NCBI GenBank assembly: GCA_900540545.1
Contig: UQGJ01000002.1
Span: 1-64,000 of the forward strand
DNA: 64,000 nt
Source: an uncultured Eubacteriales bacterium
Lineage (GTDB): Bacteria; Bacillota; Clostridia; Oscillospirales; Oscillospiraceae
Direction: 5' to 3'
The notes beneath the pieces are model-generated. The model made no database searches. It was not told the origin of the DNA and worked only from the letters and a program-made list of their open reading frames with translations. The position numbers and the translations under genes were made by a program. Within the stretch, counting starts at the first letter, position 1; the number at the start of each line of letters is the position of its first letter. Of this stretch, positions 15,670 through 23,902 are shown piece after piece.

Positions 15670-16490
15670 AACGGTATGCCGTCCCCCTGGGGCTGTGGCT
15701 GCTGTTCGAGACCGTGGCCGTGACCCTGTGGCTGACTTTGGACAACCTCTTTTACTTTTTCAATTTTTCCTATATCGGGACCTGCCTGTCTATGGGCATC
15801 CTTCTCTACACAAAAAGATGGAAGTACGCCAGGAACGTGGTGCAGTTTGCCGTCGGCCTCTATATGCTGGTCTACCTCGGGATACTGTCCCAGGAGAATA
15901 TGCAGATAGAGGGATTCTGGTACTATCTCTTTTTGGGCGTCTTTGAGGCGGCGGTCATCCACTACGTGGTGGCCAAGATATTCGGGCCCCTCTTTTTCGG
16001 CCGCGGCTGGTGCGGGTACGCCTGCTGGACGGCCATGGTCCTGGACCTGCTCCCCTACAAGAGGCCGGCCCGGCCCCGAAAAAAGCTGGGGTGGATTCGG
16101 GTTGTGGTCTTTGCCGGCTCTCTGCTGTTTGTAGGGGGGCTGTTCGTCCTGCAAGTGCCGAACCTGAACCAGATCATGTTTTGGAGCTTCATCGTGGGGA
16201 ACGCCCTGTACTATGCCATAGGCATCGGATTGGCCTTCGCCTTCCGGGATAACCGCGCCTTTTGCAAATATGTCTGCCCCGTCGCCGTTTTCCTGAAGCC
16301 CGCCAGCTATTTCTCCCTTATGCGGGTCAAATGCGACGAACACAACTGCGTGTCATGCGGAGCCTGCAAAACGGTCTGCCCCATGGACGTGGACATGCTG
16401 GACCCCGCCCGGAACCGGCGGAATGGAACGGAATGTATCCTGTGCCTTCAGTGTGTCAACACGTGCCCGAAGGGAGCGCTTCATCTGTAA
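15666..16490 (+). CDS. Membrane 4Fe-4S protein of the NapH/CcoG-like type
   Basis: A 274-residue polytopic membrane protein with about five or six transmembrane segments in the first 210 residues and two ferredoxin-type clusters at the C-terminus (CVSCGACKTVCP and CILCLQCVNTCP). Between helices are the cytoplasmic Cys motifs RGWCGYACW and FCKYVCP, the hallmark of NapH/NosR/CcoG-related electron-transfer proteins. It likely passes electrons between the quinone pool or ferredoxin and the flavoproteins encoded just upstream; that role is inferred. Last gene of the five-gene ATGA-coupled operon; a strong terminator follows four bases after the stop. Confidence 0.85.
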   Translation: MKRYAVPLGLWLLFETVAVTLWLTLDNLFYFFNFSYIGTCLSMGILLYTKRWKYARNVVQFAVGLYMLVYLGILSQENMQIEGFWYYLFLGVFEAAVIHYVVAKIFGPLFFGRGWCGYACWTAMVLDLLPYKRPARPRKKLGWIRVVVFAGSLLFVGGLFVLQVPNLNQIMFWSFIVGNALYYAIGIGLAFAFRDNRAFCKYVCPVAVFLKPASYFSLMRVKCDEHNCVSCGACKTVCPMDVDMLDPARNRRNGTECILCLQCVNTCPKGALHL

Positions 16491-16493
16491 AAA

Positions 16494-16530
16494 AGCACCG
16501 CGCCGGTCATAGGACCGGCGCGGTGTCTTT
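16494..16530. terminator. Bidirectional intrinsic terminator
   Basis: Arms CACCGCGCCGGTC and GACCGGCGCGGTG around ATAG, with A-run on the left and TCTTT on the right, separate the plus-strand operon from the convergent GNAT/malQ genes. Confidence 0.88.
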
Positions 16531-16595
16531 GTATGCAATCCAGTACGTTTTGCAGGTGGCCGGTGCGGCATCGGGGAACGGGACGCCGGAGGCAA

Positions 16596-17036
16596 TCACA
16601 GCCACCGGATAAACGCCGTCTTATCCTCCGAGTTGAACCCGGCCTTTCGGTAGAACGCCAGCGTGGCCTCGTCCTTCCGCCCGGTGAGCAGCATGACCTT
16701 GTAGCACCCGGCGTCCTTGGCCAGCTCCGCCGCTCGGCGCAGCAGGGAAGTGGCGTACCCCCGCCCCCGGGCCTCCGAACAGGTCACTACGTTCTCGATC
16801 AGCCCATAGGGCCGCGCGCCGTGGGTCAGGTTGGGGACCACCACCAGTACGCAGGAGCAGACCGCCCGTCCGTCCATGCAGCCCAGCAGCAGGTGGTGGC
16901 CGGGGTCGGCCAGAATGGCGGTCCAGGCCGCCTGGGCGGCCCCGGCCTCCGGCGGCTCCTCGTCGTGGAGGTCGGCGTACAGCTGCAAAAGGGCGGACAA
17001 ATCCGCCGCCTGCGCCTCCCGGATGTCCAGTTCCAT
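16596..17036 (-). CDS. GNAT-family N-acetyltransferase
   Basis: A 146-residue single-domain GNAT protein. Core features are IENVVTCSEARGRGYATSLL near 82-101 (acetyl-CoA-binding R-G-x-G-Y-A loop) and the C-terminal LAFYRKAGFN segment that places the catalytic Tyr. Substrate unknown. It starts five bases after the malQ stop on the same strand and is probably co-transcribed from the malQ promoter; there is no obvious biochemical reason for the pairing. Confidence 0.87.
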   Translation of the reverse strand: MELDIREAQAADLSALLQLYADLHDEEPPEAGAAQAAWTAILADPGHHLLLGCMDGRAVCSCVLVVVPNLTHGARPYGLIENVVTCSEARGRGYATSLLRRAAELAKDAGCYKVMLLTGRKDEATLAFYRKAGFNSEDKTAFIRWL

Positions 17037-17041
17037 GCCGC

Positions 17042-18529
17042 TTACCCCCTTCGGTAGATCCGGGTCAGCTTTTTCAGCTTCCCGGCCACGTCGGGGTTGA
17101 AGGCCGCCGCGCGCACTCGCCAGGACCAGTTGTGAGGTCCGGCGGTGCCGGGGGTGTTGACCCGGGCGTCGGCCCCCAGCCCCAGCACATCCTGCATGGG
17201 CGCGATGGCCAGGGCGCAGGGCGCGCCCCAGGCCCCACGGATGGCCCCCCAGCCGAAGCCCTCGCCCTCATTGAGCCGCAGGTAGTCCGTGGCGTATGCC
17301 CGCTCCGCCGGGCTGGCCTCGTCAAAGAGCCACTGGACGAAGGTGGGGGTGTCGTGGGTGCCGGTGTAGACCACCGCGTCCCTGGGACAGTTGTGGGGGA
17401 GGTAGGCGCTCTCGCCCACCGGGTCAAAGGCGTAGACCAAGATTTTCATTCCCGGCAGTCCGGACCGGGCAATAAAGTCTCTGGCCGCGTCGTCCAGGTC
17501 CCCCAGGTCCTCGGCCACCAGCTCCAGCCCCGGTACCGTCTTGGCCAGATAGTTCAGCAGGGCCTGCCCCGGACCCTGCTCCCAGTGGCCCTCCAGCGCC
17601 GTCTCGGCCGTTGCCGGGATGGACCAGTAGGTGTGGATGCCCCGGAAGTGGTCGATGCGCACACGGTCGTAGAGCAGTCCGGCGTGGGCCATCCGCCGCC
17701 CCCACCACTGGAACAGGGCCTTCCTGTGCCCCTCCCAGTCGTAAAGGGGGTTGCCCCAGTGCTGTCCCGTGGCGGAAAAGGCGTCGGGGGGCACGCCGGC
17801 CACCGCCGTGGGCATGAAATCCCCGTCCAGCTGGAACAGCTCCGGGTTGGCCCACACCTCGGCGCTGTCCGGGGAGACGTAGATGGGCAGGTCCCCCATA
17901 ATGGACACGCCCCTGTCGTTGGCGTAGGCCCGCAGGGCCGTCCACTGGCGGAAGAAGTGATACTGTAAGAAACAGTAAAAGTCGATGTCCTCCGCCAGCT
18001 TGGCCCGGTACCGCTTCAGCGCGGCGGGCGCCCGGCGGCGGGCGTCCTCGTCGGGCCAGCGGGCCATATCCACGCCGCCGAAGTGGTCGTGGAGGGCGGC
18101 GAACAGGGCGTAATCCGCCAGCCAGTGGGCGTACTCCGCCTCAAAGGCCGCCCGGGCTTCCAGGTCTTGCCCCTTGCCCCGCTCCCAGGCCTTACGCAGC
18201 AGGGGCAGCCGGGTCTCGGCCAGCCAGGTGTAGTCGATGCGGTCCGGGTTCGGATACCGGGCCGTGTCCCGCTCCTGGGGGGTCAGCAGGCCCCGGTCCA
18301 CCAGGTCGTCCAGGTCCAGGAACCAGGGGTTCCCTGCGAAGGCGGAGGGGGACATATAGGGGGAGTCGCCGCTGCCCGGCGGCACCAGGGGCAGAATCTG
18401 CCAGGTGTGCTGCCCGGCATCGGCCAGGAAGTCAATAAATGCCCGGGCGTCCTTGCCCAGAGCGCCCACGCCGTAGTCTCCCGGCAGGGAGAACACGGGG
18501 AGCAGAATACCGCTGGAACGTCCCTTCAT
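17042..18529 (-). CDS. malQ: 4-alpha-glucanotransferase (amylomaltase)
   Basis: A 495-residue GH77 enzyme that moves alpha-1,4-glucan segments between maltodextrins, releasing glucose; cytoplasmic. Recognisable parts are the N-terminal GILLPVFSLPGDYGVG, the donor-site stretch GDSPYMSPSAFAGNPW, the nucleophile region VRIDHFRGI, the acid/base region VAEDLGDLD and TGTHDTPTFVQW. Length is typical. The start at 18529 is chosen because GGAGGT lies five bases upstream; a longer in-frame start at 18589 falls inside the promoter. No other glycogen or maltose genes are in the window, so it may serve imported maltodextrin from elsewhere in the genome. Confidence 0.95.
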   Translation of the reverse strand: MKGRSSGILLPVFSLPGDYGVGALGKDARAFIDFLADAGQHTWQILPLVPPGSGDSPYMSPSAFAGNPWFLDLDDLVDRGLLTPQERDTARYPNPDRIDYTWLAETRLPLLRKAWERGKGQDLEARAAFEAEYAHWLADYALFAALHDHFGGVDMARWPDEDARRRAPAALKRYRAKLAEDIDFYCFLQYHFFRQWTALRAYANDRGVSIMGDLPIYVSPDSAEVWANPELFQLDGDFMPTAVAGVPPDAFSATGQHWGNPLYDWEGHRKALFQWWGRRMAHAGLLYDRVRIDHFRGIHTYWSIPATAETALEGHWEQGPGQALLNYLAKTVPGLELVAEDLGDLDDAARDFIARSGLPGMKILVYAFDPVGESAYLPHNCPRDAVVYTGTHDTPTFVQWLFDEASPAERAYATDYLRLNEGEGFGWGAIRGAWGAPCALAIAPMQDVLGLGADARVNTPGTAGPHNWSWRVRAAAFNPDVAGKLKKLTRIYRRG

Positions 18530-18560
18530 TGGGTACCTCCATATGTACAGTGATAGGGCT

Positions 18561-18589
18561 ATTATACGGATTTGAAAGAAAAGTGTCAA
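18561..18589 (-). promoter_or_regulatory. Perfect consensus sigma-A promoter of malQ
   Basis: On the minus strand TTGACA and TATAAT are separated by exactly 17 bases, ending 32 bases upstream of the malQ ATG. No terminator separates it from the upstream regulator gene, so malQ has strong transcription of its own. Confidence 0.9.
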
Positions 18590-18600
18590 CGAGGCCCGCC

Positions 18601-19464
18601 TTACCGGATGGGGATAAAGATTTTGACCACGTTGTCCGGGTCGTCGAAGGCCGTTACCTCGCGCTCATAGAGCGCATAGTCTTCCCGGTCGTCCAGCGTC
18701 TCTTTTGCCGTCGCTAGCCACGTGCCGAAGATATACTGGTAGGTTTTGAACAGGTTTGCAAAGGTGCCCCGGTGGGTGAATACCGCATACCTGCCGCCCC
18801 GCAGCGTCCGCTCCACCAAGCCCTCCGGGCGCCGGGTGAAGGAGGACGTGGGCGCGCCCACCAGGACGGAAAAGGACACGTCTCCGTCCTTGGTATAGGT
18901 GGTCTGCTGGGTCTCGCAGATTTCGTACCCGCCGCCCCTGGTGCGGAGCGACCCGCCGGACACCCGCAGAAACTCCTGCCACAGGCCGGGGATCTGGTTG
19001 TCGGAGCGGGTGGTGGCCCCCCGAAGCCCGGCGATCTGTATGTCCTCTGTCCAGCGGATTTCGGGGGAGTGGGTGATGTTGTTGGCGATGTGGCCCACGT
19101 CCTCAGGGGCCAGCTCCCGCTTGGCGTTCACCACCAGATTGAGCCCCGCCCGCCGGTACTCCGCCGGACTGCTACCGAAAGCGGCCTTGAAGGCGCGGCT
19201 GAACGCCTCGGAGGACTCGAACCCGCTGTCCAGGGCGATGTCGATGACCCGCCGTTTGGTGTGGATGAGGGCCTCGGAGGCGTTGTACAGCCTGCGCCGG
19301 TTGATGTAATGGCCCACAGACTCGCCCAGCACGGCGGAGAACAGCCGGGTCATGTGGTAGTAGGAGTAGCCCGTCTCCCGGGACACGTCGCCCAAGCCGA
19401 TGTCCTCGTTCAGGTGGGACTCGATGTATTCGATTGCCCGCTCCAGCGGGGATAATTCCTTCAA
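18601..19464 (-). CDS. AraC-family regulator with GyrI-like effector domain
   Basis: A 287-residue regulator: two AraC-type helix-turn-helix motifs in the first ~105 residues (LGDVSRETGYSYYHMTRLF and IDIALDSGFESSEAFSRAF) and a C-terminal GyrI-like/SOUL-type ligand domain (from ~125, EIRWTEDIQIAGLRG to VVKIFIP) that typically binds small drug-like molecules, as in Rob and BmrR-class sensors. The TTG start at 19464 is favoured because AAGGAGGTG lies seven bases upstream; an in-frame ATG at 19527 would run through a palindrome. It is divergent from the MATE/UvrA-like pair and likely controls them and itself in response to a toxic compound (inference). Confidence 0.88.
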   Translation of the reverse strand: MKELSPLERAIEYIESHLNEDIGLGDVSRETGYSYYHMTRLFSAVLGESVGHYINRRRLYNASEALIHTKRRVIDIALDSGFESSEAFSRAFKAAFGSSPAEYRRAGLNLVVNAKRELAPEDVGHIANNITHSPEIRWTEDIQIAGLRGATTRSDNQIPGLWQEFLRVSGGSLRTRGGGYEICETQQTTYTKDGDVSFSVLVGAPTSSFTRRPEGLVERTLRGGRYAVFTHRGTFANLFKTYQYIFGTWLATAKETLDDREDYALYEREVTAFDDPDNVVKIFIPIR

Positions 19465-19490
19465 AGCGGCACCTCCTTCCGGGACCTCTA

Positions 19491-19578
19491 TGATAGCATG
19501 GATTTTATTCATGCTATCATTCGCCACGTGGCCGATCCGGCCACTTGCTAGAATAGCTACCCTGCGGCTATTCTAGCA
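19491..19578. promoter_or_regulatory. Three consecutive palindromes in divergent regulatory region
   Basis: Three inverted repeats follow one another: arms of 10 bases at 19491-19500/19510-19519 (TGATAGCATG), arms of 7 at 19528-19534/19538-19544 (GTGGCCG), and arms of 12 at 19546-19557/19567-19578 (TGCTAGAATAGC). The first and third both have 9-base spacers. They lie between the AraC/GyrI-like regulator and the MATE gene and are candidate operators or an mRNA-structure region. Confidence 0.6.
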
Positions 19579-19696
19579 TGATACGGCTCATTTCTCCACA
19601 TCGAAATAAAAGCAGCAAAAATCATCATGTAAGGAGCCGCCTTCTCTGGTAGGCTGTGACGTGAGCGTTACAGGCCGAACATCAAAGGAGGAACTC

Positions 19697-21079
19697 ATGT
19701 TGGAAGAGACCATACACCCCGCGGGCGAAAATCCGCTCGCAACCGCGCCCATTGGAGGACTGCTCGTCAAGTTTGCGGTGCCGTCCGTCTTGTCCATGCT
19801 CATCGACGCGCTGTACAGCATGGCGGACCAGATTTTTATCGGTCAGGGGGTGGGCTACCTGGGCATCGCCGCCACCACGGTGACCTTTCCCCTCGTCACC
19901 ATCCTCCTGGCTCTCTCCACGCTGCTGGGCATCGGCGGCAGCGTCTACGCCTCCATGAACATGGGCGCGGGCAAGCGGGACGAGGCGGAAAGGACCCTGG
20001 GCGCCGTATTTACCCTGGCGGCGGGCGCCGGCGTCCTCTTCACGGCGGTATGCTTGGCGTGGCTGAGGCCCCTGGTCTTTGCCTTCGGAGCCACGGAAAC
20101 GTCCCTGCCCTATGTGCTGGACTACGCCCCCGTCATTTTGCTGGGCGCACCCTTCAGCGCCACCGCCGTGGTCCTGTCCAGTATGGCCCGGGCGGATGGA
20201 AGCCCCATCTTCTCCATGGGCTGCTTTCTGGCCGGGGCGGGGCTGAACCTGATTCTGGACCCCATCTATATCTTTGTGCTGGGCTGGGGCGTCCGGGGCG
20301 CGGCCATCGCCACCGTCACCGCTCAGCTCCTGACCGCCGCGATTCTGGTGGTCTATTTCCTGAAAAAGGGCCGTATGCGGCTGAGGCGGGGCCATCTCCG
20401 CCCCGCCCCGCGGCTCTGTGGGCAGGTGGCCCTGCTGGGCCTCCCGGCCTGCATGATACAGGTTGCCGCCGCGGTGCTGCAAATCGAACTCAACAAGGCC
20501 CTGGTGCGCTGGGGCGGGCAGGCCGTGGGCAGCGAGGCCGCCCTCAGCGCCGTGGGCATCGTGCTCCGCATCAGCTCGGTGGTGGTCTCAGTCTGTGTGG
20601 GCATCGCCCTGGGGATGCAGCCCATCCTGGGCTTCAACAAGGGGGCGGGGTTGGACGGCCGGGTGAGGGAGACCTTTCGGACGTCCGTGTGGGCGGCCTC
20701 TCTCTTTTCCGTGCTCGGGTGGCTGGCCTGCCAGGCCTTCCCGGCGGGCATCCTCCGGCTGTTCGGGATGGACGACCCGGCCTATATGGCCTTTGGGACC
20801 CGCTGTATGCGCATCTTCCTGCTGGGTATGCTGACCGCTGGAGTGCAGGTCGTCTCCTCCCAGTACTATCTGGCCACCGGCCAGGCGTGGAAGGCCATGC
20901 TCCTGTCCATCCTGCGCCCGCTGCTGCTGATGGTCCCGCTCATCCACCTGTTCTCCCGGGTCTGGGGCCTGGACGGCATCCTGTACGCAAGCCCCACCGC
21001 CGACTTTCTCACCGCCGCCGTCGTGGGGGCGTTCCTGTGGTACGACGCAAAAGGCAGACCAAGAAAAGGGGAGGCGTGA
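19697..21079 (+). CDS. MATE-family efflux transporter, second copy
   Basis: A 460-residue, roughly 12-helix drug/sodium (or proton) antiporter. MATE features include SVLSMLIDALYSMADQIFIG in helix one and the second-half segment AGLNLILDPIYIFVLGWG. It is more distant from the MATE protein at 4463 than a recent duplicate would be. GGAGG six bases before the ATG at 19697 sets the start; an in-frame ATG 36 bases upstream has none. The UvrA-like gene follows with its possible GTG overlapping the stop, so the two are an operon. Divergent AraC/GyrI-type regulator suggests induction by an exported compound. Confidence 0.9.
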   Translation: MLEETIHPAGENPLATAPIGGLLVKFAVPSVLSMLIDALYSMADQIFIGQGVGYLGIAATTVTFPLVTILLALSTLLGIGGSVYASMNMGAGKRDEAERTLGAVFTLAAGAGVLFTAVCLAWLRPLVFAFGATETSLPYVLDYAPVILLGAPFSATAVVLSSMARADGSPIFSMGCFLAGAGLNLILDPIYIFVLGWGVRGAAIATVTAQLLTAAILVVYFLKKGRMRLRRGHLRPAPRLCGQVALLGLPACMIQVAAAVLQIELNKALVRWGGQAVGSEAALSAVGIVLRISSVVVSVCVGIALGMQPILGFNKGAGLDGRVRETFRTSVWAASLFSVLGWLACQAFPAGILRLFGMDDPAYMAFGTRCMRIFLLGMLTAGVQVVSSQYYLATGQAWKAMLLSILRPLLLMVPLIHLFSRVWGLDGILYASPTADFLTAAVVGAFLWYDAKGRPRKGEA

Positions 21080-21084
21080 ACCAG

Positions 21085-23328
21085 ATGGCGGACATCCTTG
21101 TGCAGGGCCTGACCCAAAACAATTTGAAGCACGTCACCCTCCGGATACCGAAAGAGAAAATCACCGTATTCACCGGCGTGTCCGGCTCCGGCAAATCCAG
21201 CATCGTGTTCGACACCATCGCCGCCGAATCCCAGCGGCAGATGAACGCCACCTATCCGGCCTTCGTGCGCTCCCGGCTGCCCAAGTACCCCAAGCCGGCG
21301 GTGGAGCGCATCGACAATCTCACAGCCTCCGTGGTGGTGGACCAGTCCCCCCTGGGTGGGAACGCCCGCTCCACCGTGGGCACCATCAGCGGCCTGTACG
21401 CCAGCCTGCGGCTGCTCTTTTCCCGCATTGGAACGCCCTATGCGGGCACGGCATCCTATTTCTCCTTCAACGACCCTAACGGTATGTGCAAGACCTGTTC
21501 CGGCCTGGGGAAGGTCACGCGGGTGGATGTGGAGGCGCTCCTGGACCCGGAGAAGTCCTGGAACCAGGGCTGTGTCAGGGATTCCCTGTACCGGCCCGGC
21601 TCCTGGTACTGGAAGCAGTACGCCGCGTCCGGCCTCTTCGACCTGGACAAGCCCCTCAAAGACTATTCCAGCCTGGAGTACAATCTCCTGCTGTACGGCT
21701 CCCGGGACGGAGCAGGGGAGCAGGAGCACCCGAAGGTCCCCGGCCTCAGCCATCAATATACCAAAACCCTCCTGAACCGGGACATCAGCGGTAAGAGCAA
21801 GCACACTCAGGAGAAAGCGCAGGACCTGGTCTCCGAGGTGGAGTGTACCGACTGCCGGGGCCGGCGGCTCAACGAGGCGGCCCTGGGCTGCAAGGTCAAC
21901 GGCTGGTCCATCGCCGACCTGTGCGCCATGGAGCTGACCCAGCTGCGGGAGGTTCTGTCCCAAATCACCGACCCCACGGTGGACGTGCTGGTCCAGACGC
22001 TGATGGAGGGCCTGGACAGAATGATAGAAATCGGCCTGCCCTACCTCCACCTGAACCGGGAGACGCCTTCGCTGTCCGGCGGGGAGGCCCAGCGCCTGAA
22101 GCTGGTGCGGTATATGGGCAGCAGCCTGACCGGCCTGACCTATATCTTCGACGAGCCCAGCGCCGGGATGCACCCCAGGGACGTCTACCGCATGAACGGC
22201 CTGCTGAAACAGCTCCGGGACAAGGGTAACACGGTGCTGGTGGTGGAGCACGACCGGGACGTCATCGCCATCGCCGACCACATCATCGATGTGGGGCCGC
22301 GGGCGGGACGGCAGGGCGGCCAAATCATGTTCACGGGCAGCTACCGGGACCTGCTGCGCTCCGGCACCCTGACCGGGCAGGCCATGCGCCAGACCCTGCC
22401 CGTCAAAGCGGCGCCCCGCAGGGCGTCGGGCAGCCTGCCGGTGCGGGACGCCTGCCTCCACAATCTGAAGCACGTGGACGTGGACATCCCCCTGGGCATC
22501 ATGACCGTGGTCACCGGAGTGGCCGGCTCGGGGAAGAGCACGCTTATCTCCAGGGTGTTCGCCAAGCAGTACGAGCGCGAAGTGGTCTTGGTGGACCAGG
22601 GCCCCATCACCGCCACCAACCGCTCCACCCCTTGCTCCTACCTGGGGTTCTTTGACGAGATACGCCGGCTGCTGGCCCGGGAGAGCGGCCGGCCGGAGGG
22701 GCTGTTCAGCTTCAACTCCGCCGGGGCCTGCCCGGTGTGCGGCGGCAAGGGGGTAATCATCACCGAGCTGGCCTTCATGGACCCCATCATCACCGGGTGC
22801 GAGTCCTGTGGCGGCCTGCGGTATAACCGGGAGGCCCTGGCCTGTACCTACCGGGGCAGGAACATCGTGGAGCTGTTGGACCTGACGGCCTCCCAGGCCC
22901 TGGAGGTGTTTGAGGACCCTAAAATCAGAAAGCAGCTCAAGGGGATGGAGCAGGTGGGGCTGGGCTACCTGACCCTGGGCCAGCCGCTGGGCACCCTGTC
23001 CGGCGGCGAGCGCCAGCGGCTCAAGCTGGCGAAGCACCTGGGCAAAAAGGGGGGCGTTATCATCCTGGACGAGCCCACCACCGGCCTGCACATGTCGGAT
23101 ATCGAGCATCTCCTCAAGCTGTTTGACCTGATTATCGCCCGGGGGAATACCCTTGTGGTGATCGAGCACAATCTGGACGTGATGAAGCAGGCGGACTGGA
23201 TCATCGACATCGGCCCCGACGGGGGCAAGAACGGGGGAGAGGTAGTGTTCACCGGCACCCCCGCAGTGATGCTGCGCAGCGCCCGAACCCTCACTGCGGA
23301 CTGCCTGCGGGCGTCCTGTCCCCGATGA
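21085..23328 (+). CDS. UvrA-like ABC ATPase (DrrC-type, short form)
   Basis: A 747-residue UvrA-family protein with two ABC ATPase modules: Walker A GVSGSGKSS near 31 and GVAGSGKST near 475, and signature loops LSGGEAQRLKL and LSGGERQRLKL. Cys pairs are CKTCSGLGK and CTDCRGRR in the first half and CPVCGGKG/CESCGGLRY in the second, matching zinc sites. True UvrA is ~940 residues; the missing ~190 residues point to the shorter UvrA-like class related to antibiotic-resistance protein DrrC, which lacks the UvrB-interaction region. It probably removes or protects against DNA-bound drugs rather than starting general excision repair. GTG at 21076 overlapping the MATE stop is an alternative start. 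Confidence 0.87.
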   Translation: MADILVQGLTQNNLKHVTLRIPKEKITVFTGVSGSGKSSIVFDTIAAESQRQMNATYPAFVRSRLPKYPKPAVERIDNLTASVVVDQSPLGGNARSTVGTISGLYASLRLLFSRIGTPYAGTASYFSFNDPNGMCKTCSGLGKVTRVDVEALLDPEKSWNQGCVRDSLYRPGSWYWKQYAASGLFDLDKPLKDYSSLEYNLLLYGSRDGAGEQEHPKVPGLSHQYTKTLLNRDISGKSKHTQEKAQDLVSEVECTDCRGRRLNEAALGCKVNGWSIADLCAMELTQLREVLSQITDPTVDVLVQTLMEGLDRMIEIGLPYLHLNRETPSLSGGEAQRLKLVRYMGSSLTGLTYIFDEPSAGMHPRDVYRMNGLLKQLRDKGNTVLVVEHDRDVIAIADHIIDVGPRAGRQGGQIMFTGSYRDLLRSGTLTGQAMRQTLPVKAAPRRASGSLPVRDACLHNLKHVDVDIPLGIMTVVTGVAGSGKSTLISRVFAKQYEREVVLVDQGPITATNRSTPCSYLGFFDEIRRLLARESGRPEGLFSFNSAGACPVCGGKGVIITELAFMDPIITGCESCGGLRYNREALACTYRGRNIVELLDLTASQALEVFEDPKIRKQLKGMEQVGLGYLTLGQPLGTLSGGERQRLKLAKHLGKKGGVIILDEPTTGLHMSDIEHLLKLFDLIIARGNTLVVIEHNLDVMKQADWIIDIGPDGGKNGGEVVFTGTPAVMLRSARTLTADCLRASCPR

Positions 23329-23338
23329 AATGAAAGAA

Positions 23339-23366
23339 GAGGGGCCGCCTTTCGGCAGCCCCTCTC
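23339..23366. terminator. Intrinsic terminator between convergent genes
   Basis: Hairpin with arms AGAGGGGC and GCCCCTCT lies between the UvrA-like gene and the convergent lipoprotein gene. On the minus strand it is followed by TTCTTTCATTT; on the plus strand only a weak T-rich stretch follows. Confidence 0.65.
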
Positions 23367-23380
23367 GTCTTAGCGTTGTC

Positions 23381-23902
23381 TTACTTCAGCGCGTCCTTGA
23401 TGCTCTGCAAAATCTCGTCCTGGCCCTCGCCCATCACCAGCAGGATGGTGCCGTCGTCCAGGGTCTCCACCTTGGCGGCGTTGGCGATGTCGTACTGGTC
23501 GGCCAGGTAGAACTCAAAGTTGCTCTTCTGCTGGTCCACGAAGGCCTTCACGCCCTCCAGCACCTCGTCGCTCTTGCCCTCGGCGGGCATGATAGCGGCG
23601 ATGCCGTAGGCCCGCACGTTCATGGCGGACACGGCCACGGCGTAGGAGGTGGCGTTCTCGTCGGTGACGCCCACCATGGGCAGGATCATGTCGGCCATGG
23701 CCTCGTCGGAGGCGGTGATGACGGGCACGGCCTGGTTCATCTCGTCGTCCCGGGCGCCCTCGATGGCGGCCTTGTAGGCTTCGGTGCGCTCCTCGGCGGT
23801 CATGACGGGGGCATCGCTCTCCTGGGGCTTGTTGTTGGTGCAGCCCGCCAGGGTCAGGACCAGGGACAGGGCGGCAAGGGACAGGGTAAGCATTCTTTTC
23901 AT
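23381..23902 (-). CDS. DUF4358-like lipoprotein
   Basis: A 173-residue predicted lipoprotein: signal peptide ending LTLAGC (Cys 21), then a helical/beta domain with MNVRAYGIAAIMPAEGKSDEVLEGVKAFV and DQYDIANAAKVETLDDGTILLVMG. The pattern resembles, from memory, DUF4358, a clostridial family of unknown function. Its start overlaps the ClpC-like stop by four bases, so it is translated as the second gene of that operon, an unusual partner for a Clp ATPase. Confidence 0.7.
   Translation of the reverse strand: MKRMLTLSLAALSLVLTLAGCTNNKPQESDAPVMTAEERTEAYKAAIEGARDDEMNQAVPVITASDEAMADMILPMVGVTDENATSYAVAVSAMNVRAYGIAAIMPAEGKSDEVLEGVKAFVDQQKSNFEFYLADQYDIANAAKVETLDDGTILLVMGEGQDEILQSIKDALK

Noticed and set aside
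20866..23169. Minus-strand open frame of 767 codons
   Set aside because: Antisense to the UvrA-like gene, with no recognisable motifs.
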